Of a stretch of 64,000 nucleotides of DNA, positions 7,546 through 15,632 are shown piece after piece. The notes beneath the pieces are model-generated. The model was not told the origin of the DNA. It worked only from the letters and a program-made list of their open reading frames with translations, and ran no database searches. The position numbers were made by a program, and so were the translations under genes. How positions within the stretch are numbered: position 1 is the stretch's first letter; every line of letters starts with the position of its first letter. The DNA is from DASWED01 sp036394995 (GTDB lineage Bacteria > Actinomycetota > UBA4738 > JACQTL01): NCBI GenBank assembly GCA_036394995.1, contig DASWED010000114.1, positions 62,001 through 126,000 on the forward strand. Reading direction: 5' to 3'.

Positions 7546-8736
7546 TCAGTGCGCGTGGCCGCTGTGGTCGTGCGCGTGCGCGGCGTGATCGTGGCCGGCG
7601 TGGGGGTCGCCGTTGCCGCCTGCGGAGGCGCCCGGCGCCACCATCAGGTTGAGGGGCCTGCCCACCACGGTCTTCACGCTCCTGGCCAGGCTGCGGGCCG
7701 CCTCGCGGAGGGCCTGGCCGGCGGGGGAGTCGGGGTCGGAGATCACGATCGGGGTGCCCGAGTCGCCGCCCGCCCGCAGCGGCGGGTACAGCGGAACCTG
7801 GCCGAGCAGCGGCACGCCCAGGGTGTCCGCCGCCTCCTGCCCACCGCCCTGGCCGAAGATGAACTCCCGCTCGCCGCAGTGGGGGCACACGAACCACGAC
7901 ATGTTCTCCACCACGCCCACCACCCGCTGCTTGACCTGGGCGGCCATCTTCCCGGCGCGCTCGGCCACCTTGCGGGCCGCCTCCTGAGGCGTGGTCACCA
8001 CCAGCATCGACGCCCCGGGGAGGAACGATGCCATGGACAGGGACACGTCGCCGGTCCCGGGCGGGAGGTCGCACAGCAGGAAGTCGATCTCGCCCCAGTA
8101 GACGTCGCCCAGGAACTGCTGGACGGCCTTGTGGAGCATGGGCCCTCGCCAGATCACCGGCTGTTCCTCGGACACGAAGAACCCCATCGAGATGATGCGG
8201 ACGCCGTGGGACTCGAGGGGCAGGATCATGTTGTTGAACCCCACGGGCTGGCCGGAGACCCCCATCATCCGGGGCACGCTGAACCCCCACACGTCGGCGT
8301 CCAGCACGCCCACCCGGTGGCCCTCCGCGGCCAGCGCCGCGGCCAGGTTCACCGTCACGCTCGACTTCCCCACGCCGCCCTTGCCGGAGGCCACGGCGAT
8401 CACCGAGGTCTTGCCGTCGGTGAAGAACGTCTGCTGCTGCTGGGGCCCTGCGCCGCCCCGGAGCGACGTCACCATCTGCTGGCGCTGGTCGCCGGTCATC
8501 TCGCCCAGGAGGACCTCGATGTGGCGCACCCCTTCGAGGGGCGCCACCGCCCCCCGGACGTCACGGTCGATGCGGTCCTTCAGGGGACACCCCGCCACCG
8601 TGAGCAGGATCTGCACGGTGACCGTGCCGTCGTCGACCCGGATCCCCTGGAGCATCCCGAGGTCCTCGATGGGCTTGCCGATCTCGGGGTCGAGAACCTG
8701 CCGGAGAGCCTGTCGAACCTGATCCTCGGTGGCCAT
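7546..8736 (-). CDS. Mrp/ApbC-family Fe-S cluster carrier ATPase with His-rich tail
   Basis: 396 residues. An N-terminal MIP18/DUF59 domain (about 5-80, with the cysteine in TVAGCPLKDRI) is followed by a ParA-like P-loop ATPase: Walker A SGKGGVGKSS (about 117-126), LDADVWG, LCDLPPGTGD and the FVCPHC pair (Cys284, Cys287) that binds the Fe-S cluster in the dimer. Mrp proteins carry and deliver [4Fe-4S] clusters in the cytoplasm. The last 18 residues carry eight histidines in HxH/HxxH spacing, a likely metal-binding tail that Mrp proteins do not need. ATG 8736 has a GAGGAG ribosome site eight bases upstream. It is divergent from a SufR-like regulator, which is likely to control it. Confidence 0.9.
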   Translation of the reverse strand: MATEDQVRQALRQVLDPEIGKPIEDLGMLQGIRVDDGTVTVQILLTVAGCPLKDRIDRDVRGAVAPLEGVRHIEVLLGEMTGDQRQQMVTSLRGGAGPQQQQTFFTDGKTSVIAVASGKGGVGKSSVTVNLAAALAAEGHRVGVLDADVWGFSVPRMMGVSGQPVGFNNMILPLESHGVRIISMGFFVSEEQPVIWRGPMLHKAVQQFLGDVYWGEIDFLLCDLPPGTGDVSLSMASFLPGASMLVVTTPQEAARKVAERAGKMAAQVKQRVVGVVENMSWFVCPHCGEREFIFGQGGGQEAADTLGVPLLGQVPLYPPLRAGGDSGTPIVISDPDSPAGQALREAARSLARSVKTVVGRPLNLMVAPGASAGGNGDPHAGHDHAAHAHDHSGHAH

Positions 8737-8784
8737 GGGCGCTGCTCCTCGCATCCGCCGCGGGGGCGGGGATTATCCTGTTTC

Positions 8785-8811
8785 GGACCGTGCGGACCGT
8801 GCGAACCGCTC
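8785..8811. repeat. Tandem 9-bp repeat between mrp and the SufR-like gene
   Basis: GGACCGTGC occurs twice head to tail (8785-8793 and 8794-8802), followed by a degenerate third copy, GAACCGCTC. The repeat lies just upstream of a GATAAT box (8772-8777, read on the minus strand) that could be the mrp -10 element, in the position of an operator. It is the only such iteration I see in this intergenic region. Confidence 0.4.
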
Positions 8812-8843
8812 ATTCGATCATACGCGCCCCGGGCTGAGAAGCG

Positions 8844-9518
8844 GTGGCCGACGTCCGGGCGCTCGAGATCCACAAGGTCCTCGCCGACGACACCCGGTTC
8901 CGCCTGTACCGGTACCTCGGCCTGTCCGGCCGCGCGGTCTCGGTCCGGGAGCTGGCCCGCCGGCTGTCGCTGCACCCGAACACGCTGCGCCCCCACCTTC
9001 GCCGCCTGGAGGAGGTGGGGCTGGTGGCCCGGGAGGTCCGCCGGGGGGCGACGGTGGGCCGGCCCCAGACCCTCTACACGGCCGTGGAGCAGCCGGCCAC
9101 GGGTGGCCGGGACTACCGTCTGCTGGCCGAGATCCTCCTGCCGATCGTCACCGGGCCCCGGGGGGCGGAGCGGGCCCGGGCCCTGGCCCAGGAGTGGGGG
9201 CGGTACCTGGTCGTGCGGGGCGGTCCCCGGCCGGGGGTCCGCCTGGCCGCGGCGCGGAACCTGGCCCTGTTGCAGGAGGCCATGGCGGCCGCCGGATTCG
9301 ATCCCCGGTTCCGCCGCCGGGGCCGCCAGAGCGTGGAGGTGGCCCTGCGGGACTGTCCGTTCCGGGACCTGGTGGACGAGCACCGAGCGCTGGCCTGCCA
9401 GTCCGTCCACCGCGGCCTGCTGGAGGGGATGCTGGAGAGCCTGAAGCCGCCGATGGCCCTCAAGGAGTTCCACCCCCTGGCCGAACGGTCCGTGTGCCGG
9501 TTCCTGGCCTCCGGGTAG
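8844..9518 (+). CDS. Winged-helix regulator with C-terminal Fe-S-type cysteines (SufR-like)
   Basis: 224 residues. Residues about 8-75 form a DeoR/ArsR-type winged helix (VSVRELARRLSLHPNTLRPH, then a wing with RGATVGRPQTLY). The C-terminal half has the cysteine pattern of COG2345 regulators such as SufR: DCPF, 13 residues later ACQSVHRG, and 32 residues later VCRFLASG. SufR binds a [4Fe-4S] cluster and represses Fe-S assembly genes when the cluster is present. Only three cysteines are visible, so the fourth ligand, if any, is something else. It is divergent from an Mrp cluster carrier, which fits Fe-S homeostasis. The start is a GTG at 8844 without a strong ribosome site. Confidence 0.75.
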   Translation: MADVRALEIHKVLADDTRFRLYRYLGLSGRAVSVRELARRLSLHPNTLRPHLRRLEEVGLVAREVRRGATVGRPQTLYTAVEQPATGGRDYRLLAEILLPIVTGPRGAERARALAQEWGRYLVVRGGPRPGVRLAAARNLALLQEAMAAAGFDPRFRRRGRQSVEVALRDCPFRDLVDEHRALACQSVHRGLLEGMLESLKPPMALKEFHPLAERSVCRFLASG

Positions 9519-9615
9519 TGCCTCCGGCCCCGTCCGGATGCCGCGGCGGTGCCGATGGTCCAGTTCTGACGCCGGGATGTTCAGTCGGGCGTTGGACCAT
9601 CCGATACGGACACCA

Positions 9616-10260
9616 ATGGATGCTCGAATCGCCCCCCAGACCCAGTCGGGGCTGGGTCGGGTCGCGCCCGGCTCGTTCGGCGCGCCCGCACCCGCCCCTG
9701 CCCGGACGGCCACCGAGGCCGCCGGAACCCATGCCATCGCGATGCTGCTGTTCGACCTCTCCCGGGTCCCGCGGCCCGGCTCCAAGATCTCGCCCGAGGT
9801 GGCCGAGATGGTCATGAACCGCTGCGTGCTGGCGGCCATCGAGGTTCTGTCCGCCGCGGAGGCCCAGGTCACCATGGCCGGAACGGAGGCCCGCCCGTCC
9901 GTGGAGGCCGTGTTCTCCGGCGAACGCAGCGCCCTGCGTGCGGCGAAGGCCGCGTGCGACGTGCTGGGCGGCGTCCGCCGGGTCCAGCGGGCGGCTGAGA
10001 ACGAGTTCCAGGTGGTGGGAGCCATCACCGCGGGCTCGGCCGGCCCGGGGCCGGGGGGCGTCACGGTGACCACCGGCGGCCCCGACGTCCTGCTCCGGCG
10101 CCTGCGGGAGGCGGCCGCCCCGGGCCAGATCCTGATGTCCGCGGCGGCGGTGGCCGGATGCGAAGGCCTGGTGGAGACCTCGCCGGCCCGAACGTCCTCC
10201 GAGGCGGTCCCCGAGGCACACGTGCTCCGGCGGATGCGCCCCGCGCTGAGCGTGTTCTGA
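9616..10260 (+). CDS. Degenerate nucleotide-cyclase-like domain protein
   Basis: About 214 residues. The sequence AIAMLLFDLSRVPRPG followed by helices, VVGAITAGSAGPG and PGQILMSAAAV resembles the fold of class III adenylyl/guanylyl cyclase domains. However, the two metal-binding aspartates and the lysine/asparagine/arginine set are not in place, so catalysis is unlikely; it may be a sensory or scaffold domain. The start is uncertain: ATG 9616 is used, with ATG 9577 and 9538 upstream in frame, none with a ribosome site. The pilT gene follows after 75 bases. A similar stand-alone protein is encoded at 34.6-35.3 kb. Confidence 0.5.
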   Translation: MDARIAPQTQSGLGRVAPGSFGAPAPAPARTATEAAGTHAIAMLLFDLSRVPRPGSKISPEVAEMVMNRCVLAAIEVLSAAEAQVTMAGTEARPSVEAVFSGERSALRAAKAACDVLGGVRRVQRAAENEFQVVGAITAGSAGPGPGGVTVTTGGPDVLLRRLREAAAPGQILMSAAAVAGCEGLVETSPARTSSEAVPEAHVLRRMRPALSVF

Positions 10261-10335
10261 GGTCGGCGAGAGACGGGAACAGGTGATTCGGGCCCGCGAG
10301 GGCTCGAGGCCGAAGGATCGAAGGGGAGGCACGTC

Positions 10336-11466
10336 ATGGAGGACGGGTTCGCCACGTCCACGGACGAGACCGGTGCCGATGGCGCCGAGGCCGACCTTGC
10401 GTCGTGGCTCGGACGGCTGGCCGAGGCCGGCGGGTCCGACCTGCACGTGAAGGTGGGCTCGCCCCCCCTGATCCGCGAACGGGGCCAGCTCCGCCGGCTC
10501 GATCGCCCACCGCTCACCCCCGAAGAGACCGAGGCCATCGCCCGCGCCATCGTCCCCGAGTCCCGTCGAGCGCGGTTCGACGAACGCGGCGAGGTCGACT
10601 TCGCCTACTCGCTCCCCGGCGTCGGGCGATTCCGGGTGAACGCGTTCCGCCAGCGGGGGTCGTGCAGCCTGGTCCTGCGGCAGCTCCGGATCGGCGGGCC
10701 CGAGATCGAGTCCGTCGGCCTCCCCCCGATCGTCCGCCAGCTGGCCGAGGAGCCCCGGGGCCTGGTCCTGGTCACGGGCCCCACCGGATCGGGGAAGACC
10801 ACGACACTCGCGGCGATGATCGAGCACATCAACCGGACCAGGCCGGTCCACATCGTGACCATCGAGGACCCCATCGAGGTGCTCCATCCAGACCAGGAGG
10901 CCTCGGTGAACCAGCGGGAGGTGGGCCAGGACACCGAGAGCTTCCTGTCGGCGATCCGGGCGGCCCTCCGGCAGGACCCCGACGTGATCCTCATCGGGGA
11001 GATGCGCGACACCGAGACCGTCCGGGCGGCCCTCCAGGCCGCCGAGACCGGCCACCTGGTGCTCTCCACGCTCCACACGGTGGACGCCACCGAGACCGTG
11101 AACCGGGTGGTGGACTTCTTCCCGGCCGAACAGCAGCACCAGATCCGGGTGACCCTGGCCGCGTCGCTCCGGGGCATCATCAGCCAGCGCCTGGTCCCGT
11201 CCACTCGCGACGACCTGGTCCCGGCGGTGGAGGTGCTGGTGAACACGGGCCGGGTGGCCGAACGCATCATCGAGTCCGACGCCACCTCGGAGATCCCCGA
11301 GGTCATCGCCCAGGGCGGCTACTACGGGATGCAGACGTTCGACCAGGCCCTCCTGGTCCTGGTCCGGGACGGCTCCGTCTCCGTCGAGGACGCCCTCGAG
11401 TCGGCGACGGAGCCCCACGACTTCCAGCTCATGCTGCAGCAGGCCGGCATCACGCCGGCCGCCTGA
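10336..11466 (+). CDS. pilT: PilT-type retraction ATPase
   Basis: 376 residues, near the usual PilT length. After a 20-residue acidic leader comes the N-terminal PAS-like domain (SDLHVKVGSPPLIRERG), then the ATPase core: Walker A GPTGSGKTTT (about 148-157), Asp box VTIEDPIE, Walker B VILIGEMRDTET and His box HLVLSTLHT. PilT hexamers power type IV pilus retraction and twitching. A strong GGGAGG lies six bases before ATG 10336. No pilin, PilB, PilC or PilM-Q gene is present in the window, so the machine it serves must be encoded elsewhere or it has another role. The cyclase-like gene upstream may share its transcript. Confidence 0.9.
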   Translation: MEDGFATSTDETGADGAEADLASWLGRLAEAGGSDLHVKVGSPPLIRERGQLRRLDRPPLTPEETEAIARAIVPESRRARFDERGEVDFAYSLPGVGRFRVNAFRQRGSCSLVLRQLRIGGPEIESVGLPPIVRQLAEEPRGLVLVTGPTGSGKTTTLAAMIEHINRTRPVHIVTIEDPIEVLHPDQEASVNQREVGQDTESFLSAIRAALRQDPDVILIGEMRDTETVRAALQAAETGHLVLSTLHTVDATETVNRVVDFFPAEQQHQIRVTLAASLRGIISQRLVPSTRDDLVPAVEVLVNTGRVAERIIESDATSEIPEVIAQGGYYGMQTFDQALLVLVRDGSVSVEDALESATEPHDFQLMLQQAGITPAA

Positions 11467-11495
11467 CCCGCCGGGGCCGGGCCTGCAGTCCGCGC

Positions 11496-12500
11496 CTACG
11501 GCGCGGGCGGGGTGACCGGGGGCGGGGCCGGCGGTGCCGGCGGGGCCGGCGCCTCGGCCGCCGACTCGGCCGGCGCCTCGGCCGGCGCCTCGGCCGCAGC
11601 CGCCACAGGCCTGGGGCCACCGTTGCCGCTGGGTGCGCCCTCCCGGAACGCCTTGCCCATGCCGCCCAGCCCCGCGAGCAGCTGCGACAGCTCGAGCGGC
11701 AGGACGAACTTCGTCGAGGGCGACGCGCCGATCTGCTTGAGGGCGTCCAGGTACTGCAGGCTCATGGTGTTCGAGTCGATGCCCCGGGCCACCTCGAAGA
11801 TCTTCGACAGGGCGAGCGAGAAGCCCTCGGCGCGCAGGATGGCCGCCTGCCGGTCGCCTTCCGCGTTGAGGATCGCGGCCTGCTTGTTCCCCTCGGCCAC
11901 CGTGATCGCGGCCTGCTTCGAACCCTCGGCCTCGGTGACGACGGCCCGCCGGGTCCGCTCCGCCGACATCTGGCGGGTCATGGCCTCCTGGACCGCTGGG
12001 GGCGGGATGATCTCCCGGATCTCGACGTTCGTCACCTTGACGCCCCATCGCTCGGTGACCTCGTCGAGCTTGACCCGCATGATCTCGTTCATCTCGGCCC
12101 GCTTGGCCAGCAGGTCGTCGAGGGCCATGTCGCCGGCCACCGACCGCAGGGTGGTGGCGGCGATGTTCTGGGCCGCCCCGGCGAAGTTCCCCACCGCCAG
12201 GACCGACATCTGGGCGTCCACGACCTTGTAGAACGTGATGAAGTCGATCGACACCGGGGCGTTGTCCTTGGTGATCGCGGTCTGGTGCGGGATCTCCAGG
12301 TACAGCTCGCGGAGGTCCACCCACACCGGCTTGTCGATGATGGGGATCAGGATCACCAGGCCCGGGCCCTTGAGCCCGATGGAGCGTCCCAGCCGGAACA
12401 CCACGAGGCGCTGGTACTCCCGCACCACCCGGATGGCCTGCGGGATGAAGATCAGCAGCAGCAGCAGGACGACCCCGAGGCCGATCAGCAATCCGGTCAC
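11496..12500 (-). CDS. Slipin (stomatin/SPFH-domain) membrane protein
   Basis: 334 residues. One N-terminal membrane hairpin (about 2-23) is followed by the SPFH/band 7 domain (EYQRLVVFRLGRSIGLKGPG, DLRELYLEIPHQ, VTNVEIREIIPP) and a helical stretch rich in AEG repeats (AEGSKQAAITVAEGNKQAA). Slipins form membrane microdomain oligomers and pair with NfeD proteases. The C-terminal 50 residues are a low-complexity Ala/Pro/Glu tail produced by a DNA repeat. GTG 12500 has a GGGGGAGA ribosome site; the longer upstream frame reads through non-conserved sequence. It follows the NfeD gene by 68 bases in the same direction. Confidence 0.9.
   Translation of the reverse strand: MTGLLIGLGVVLLLLLIFIPQAIRVVREYQRLVVFRLGRSIGLKGPGLVILIPIIDKPVWVDLRELYLEIPHQTAITKDNAPVSIDFITFYKVVDAQMSVLAVGNFAGAAQNIAATTLRSVAGDMALDDLLAKRAEMNEIMRVKLDEVTERWGVKVTNVEIREIIPPPAVQEAMTRQMSAERTRRAVVTEAEGSKQAAITVAEGNKQAAILNAEGDRQAAILRAEGFSLALSKIFEVARGIDSNTMSLQYLDALKQIGASPSTKFVLPLELSQLLAGLGGMGKAFREGAPSGNGGPRPVAAAAEAPAEAPAESAAEAPAPPAPPAPPPVTPPAP
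11545..11595. repeat. 12-bp-period repeat coding the slipin tail
   Basis: A 15-base unit (gccggcgcctcggcc on the plus strand) occurs at 11545, 11569 and 11581. It encodes repeated AEAPAEAPAE-type residues at the slipin C-terminus. The number of units may vary between strains by slippage. Confidence 0.6.
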
Positions 12501-12568
12501 TTCATCTCCCCCTTCTCCCTGGTCCCAGCGGGCCACCCCGCCGCGGATCCATCTCGCGTGCGGCGTGA

Positions 12569-13963
12569 TTATGCCCGGTCTGCGCCCGTCCCGGTTTGCA
12601 GGGCCCTGGCGCGCTCGGACACGGGCGTGTCGGCCCCCGAGCCGGCCGGCGTGCCGTCGGCCGAAGTGGCGGGCGCCACCTTCAGCCGGAGGCCCTCGAC
12701 GTCCTCGATCACCACCCGCGTCCCCGCGGGGATGGGGCCGGAGGTCGAGACCGCGCTCCACGTCTCGGACGCCACGTGCACGTTCCCCGACGGCGTGAGG
12801 GAGGTGGTGACCACCCCGATGTGCCCGATCAGGTTGCGCTCACGCATGAGCACGGGGAGGTGCCGGGCCCGCAGCAGCGCGCGGAGCGCCAGCCCGAAGA
12901 ACCCGGCCATCAGCGCCCCCACGGGCAGGATGACCCACAACGACACCTGGGAGTTCGGGACGGACCGGTCGAACAGCGTGAGCCCGCCGGCCACCAGCAT
13001 GACCGTGCCGAGCACAGTGAAGATCCCCACGCCTGGCGCCTTCAGCTCCAGGAGGAACGACACCACCGACCCGATCAACAGGATCACCCCGATCAGCTGG
13101 AACGGCAGCAGCCCGAACGAGACGAACGCGGCCCCCAGGGACAGCACGCCGAACACGGCGGCCAGCCCGATCCCGGGGTGGATGAACTCGAGCACGATGA
13201 GCCCGATGCCCAGGTAGAAGAAGATGAACGCCAGGTCGGGCGAGAGCAGGCCGTGGAAGATCGACGCCACGAACCCCAGGCTCCGGTTCGTCACGGTGGC
13301 GTTCGTGGTGTCGAGCGTCACCGTCTCGCCGCCGGTGCCCACCGGCACGGTCCGGCCGTTCAGCGCCTCCAGCAGCGTGTCGGTGTCGGGCTCGATGAGG
13401 TCGATGACGTCCAGGGACAGGGCGTCCTGGTCGGTGATGCTCACCGAGTCGCGGACCGCGGACTCGGCCCAGTCGGCGTTGCGGCCCCTGGCCTCCGCGA
13501 TGCTCCGGATCGTGGCCACCGCGTCGTTCAGGACCTTCTCGCTCTCGATGACTCCCGACACTCCCACCGGGTGGGCCGCGCCCACGTTCGTCCCGGGGGC
13601 CATGGCGGCCACCGAGCCCGACAGCAGGATGAACGTCCCCGCCGACGCCGCGCGGGCCCCGGACGGCGAGACGTACGTGATGACGGGGACGGGCGAGTTC
13701 AGGATGGCCTTCGTGATCTTCCGCATCGAGGAATCGAGGCCGCCGGGGGTGTCGATGGTGATGAGGACCGCCATCGCCCCGTCGTCCGCGGCGGCGGAGA
13801 TCCCGCTGGTGATGTAGTCGGCCTCGAACGGATCCACCACTCCGGACAGCCGGAGCGAGACGATCTGCGGGCCGCCGGCGGTTTGGGCACCGGCCGACCC
13901 GGCGGCGAGGGCCACCGCGAACAGCGCGGCCACCCCCAGCAGGACGTTCCGCATGCGCTTCAT
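12569..13963 (-). CDS. NfeD-family membrane serine protease
   Basis: 464 residues. A signal peptide (about 1-28, ending AGAQT) leads into a ClpP/SppA-like protease domain (about 30-200) with the Ser-Lys dyad visible as Ser107 in ARAASAGTF and Lys143 in ESEKVLNDAVA. Four to five membrane helices (about 240-375) and a C-terminal OB-fold NfeD domain (VVTTSLTPSGNVHV, VVIEDVEGLRLKV) follow. NfeD proteases cleave the C-terminal region of slipins; the gene is directly upstream of the slipin gene, the classic pairing. It is the long form. ATG 13963 fits the signal peptide; the upstream frame is not coding. Confidence 0.9.
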   Translation of the reverse strand: MKRMRNVLLGVAALFAVALAAGSAGAQTAGGPQIVSLRLSGVVDPFEADYITSGISAAADDGAMAVLITIDTPGGLDSSMRKITKAILNSPVPVITYVSPSGARAASAGTFILLSGSVAAMAPGTNVGAAHPVGVSGVIESEKVLNDAVATIRSIAEARGRNADWAESAVRDSVSITDQDALSLDVIDLIEPDTDTLLEALNGRTVPVGTGGETVTLDTTNATVTNRSLGFVASIFHGLLSPDLAFIFFYLGIGLIVLEFIHPGIGLAAVFGVLSLGAAFVSFGLLPFQLIGVILLIGSVVSFLLELKAPGVGIFTVLGTVMLVAGGLTLFDRSVPNSQVSLWVILPVGALMAGFFGLALRALLRARHLPVLMRERNLIGHIGVVTTSLTPSGNVHVASETWSAVSTSGPIPAGTRVVIEDVEGLRLKVAPATSADGTPAGSGADTPVSERARALQTGTGADRA

Positions 13964-14169
13964 GGGGGAATCTTCCCACCAGTGCCGCTCCGTGGAAACC
14001 CACTGGTCGCACCGCGGGTCCGGGGCATCCCGGAACCCTTCCCCGGGCCGGCCCCGGCGGCGCATACTGGGAGGATGAGGCCGGCAGTTCGCCGCATCCG
14101 GTCCCAGGACAGCGTCCGGTCAAGCCGCCGTGCCGCCCGGTGCCGTATATCCCTGGGGGGGCGCGCCCG

Positions 14170-14739
14170 ATGATGTTCGAGGCGGGGGCTCCCCTCACGG
14201 TGCAGGAAGAGCGGGTGCTGGTGCAGCGTCTGCTCTCGGGAGACGAGGAGGCGGTACGGAGCATCTACGGGCGGTTCGCCAGGCCGGTGTACAGCCTGGG
14301 TCTGCGTCTCCTGGGCAGCGCGGAGGCCGCCGAGGAGCTGGTCCAGGACGTGTTCGTCACGGCATGGCGGAAGGCCGCCCGGTTCGACGCGTCCAGGGGC
14401 CGGCTCTCCACGTGGCTGATGGCCATCGCCCACAACCTGGCCGTGGACCGGCTTCGGCGGGACACCGGGGCGGGGCGGCCGACGCTCGTGCTCGTGGAGG
14501 AGGTCCCGGAGCGGATCACGGACTCCGACGTGGAACCCGTGCTGGAGCGCGACTCCGCGAGGCGGGCGATGGCGTCGCTGTCGGACGCCGAACGGCTGCT
14601 GGTGGTGCGGGCCTACTTCCGCGGCCTGACCGCGCGGGAGATCTCCCAGGCCGACGGGATCCCGCTCGGCACCGTGAAGACCCGTCTCCGGACTACGCTC
14701 ATCAAGCTTCGCCGCCTGAACGAAGGCAAGGAGTTGTAG
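14170..14739 (+). CDS. ECF (sigma-70 family) RNA polymerase sigma factor
   Basis: 189 residues. Region 2 (about 18-85) carries FARPVYSLGLRLLGSAEAAE, ELVQDVFVTAWRKA and STWLMAIAHNLAVDRLRR; region 4 (about 125-180) carries LSDAERLLVVRAYF and GIPLGTVKTRLRTTL, the helix-turn-helix for the -35 box. There is no extra C-terminal domain. The start at ATG 14170 is chosen with a G-rich stretch upstream; ATG 14140 would add ten residues. The zinc anti-sigma gene follows after 37 bases, so this is a sigma/anti-sigma module answering an envelope or redox signal. It is divergent from the NfeD gene. Confidence 0.9.
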   Translation: MMFEAGAPLTVQEERVLVQRLLSGDEEAVRSIYGRFARPVYSLGLRLLGSAEAAEELVQDVFVTAWRKAARFDASRGRLSTWLMAIAHNLAVDRLRRDTGAGRPTLVLVEEVPERITDSDVEPVLERDSARRAMASLSDAERLLVVRAYFRGLTAREISQADGIPLGTVKTRLRTTLIKLRRLNEGKEL

Positions 14740-14776
14740 TGGACGGTCCCTCGTGGACGACAGGAGGCGCACCGGC

Positions 14777-15625
14777 GTGAGGCTCGTCAGCGATCCCGCC
14801 ACGCGCGAGTCCGGGCGCGAACCGGACTGTGTCGAGGTCCGCGACCGGCTGGTGGAGTACGTGCTCTCGGCGCTCCCGCCCGAGGAGATGGAGCCGGTGG
14901 AGCGCCACCTCGCGTGGTGCGCGGGGTGCCGGAAGGAGACCGCCGAGCTGACCGCCGGCGCCGCGACCGTCGGGCTCGCGGCGGATCTCTCCGAGCCGTC
15001 GGCGGATCTCGAGGAGACCGTGGTCCGTCGTATCAGGGCCGTGGCCGGCGCTCACGGGCGGTCCCGCCGGAAGGGCCGGACCCGGACCCGGACCAGGGCG
15101 GCGGTGATCATCGCTGCCGCGCTGGCCGTCGCCATGGGCCTGGGATGGGTGAGCACGGTGGCCCAGCTCCAGAAGGCCCAGGACGCCAGGAACGCATCCG
15201 AGCAGCAGATGCGAGCGGTCGCCGAGCGGTTCTCGAAGTTCGCGGAGACGCTCCTGCGGGGGCGGGCGCCGCACACCGGCGAGGCGGCCCGGACCTTCCA
15301 GCTGCTCCCCGGCGTCCGGCAGCAGGGCGGCGGGTGGGCCATGGTGTACACGTCCCCGTCGCGGTCCGACTGGGTCCTCGTGGTGCTGGGCGGGCTGGAC
15401 GCGGAAGCGTTCCCCCTCACGGTCTCGCTCCAGAGGGCGGACGGCCAGATCCTGTCCGCGGGCACGCTGACGAAACCGGATTCCGCCGGCGGCGGCGGGT
15501 ACCTGTGGCACCCGTACACGCGCAGCCTGGCGAAGTTCAACCGGATCCTGGTGACGGATTCGGAGGGTCACGTGCTCATGGAAGGGCTCCGTGACCGTCT
15601 GGTGTCCCACCCGGGCGCGGTCTGA
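14777..15625 (+). CDS. Anti-sigma factor with zinc-finger (zf-HC2) domain
   Basis: 282 residues. The N-terminal anti-sigma domain has Cys18 and the HLAWCAGC motif (His44, Cys48, Cys51) that binds zinc in ZAS-type anti-sigma factors. A basic stretch leads into one membrane helix (about 107-126). The 150-residue exterior part has beta-rich sequence (WVLVVLGGLDAEAFPLTVSL) like the RskA-type sensor domain. It should hold the sigma factor at the membrane until a signal leads to proteolysis or zinc loss. GTG 14777 is nine bases after AGGAGG; GTG 14753 is the alternative. Confidence 0.85.
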   Translation: MRLVSDPATRESGREPDCVEVRDRLVEYVLSALPPEEMEPVERHLAWCAGCRKETAELTAGAATVGLAADLSEPSADLEETVVRRIRAVAGAHGRSRRKGRTRTRTRAAVIIAAALAVAMGLGWVSTVAQLQKAQDARNASEQQMRAVAERFSKFAETLLRGRAPHTGEAARTFQLLPGVRQQGGGWAMVYTSPSRSDWVLVVLGGLDAEAFPLTVSLQRADGQILSAGTLTKPDSAGGGGYLWHPYTRSLAKFNRILVTDSEGHVLMEGLRDRLVSHPGAV

Positions 15626-15632
15626 CCTCCCG

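Noticed and set aside
13994..14020. GGAAAC followed at 16-17 bases by GGGTCC upstream of the ECF sigma gene, as an autoregulated sigma promoter
   Set aside because: The -10 part fits ECF consensus poorly and no second copy supports it; too weak to list.
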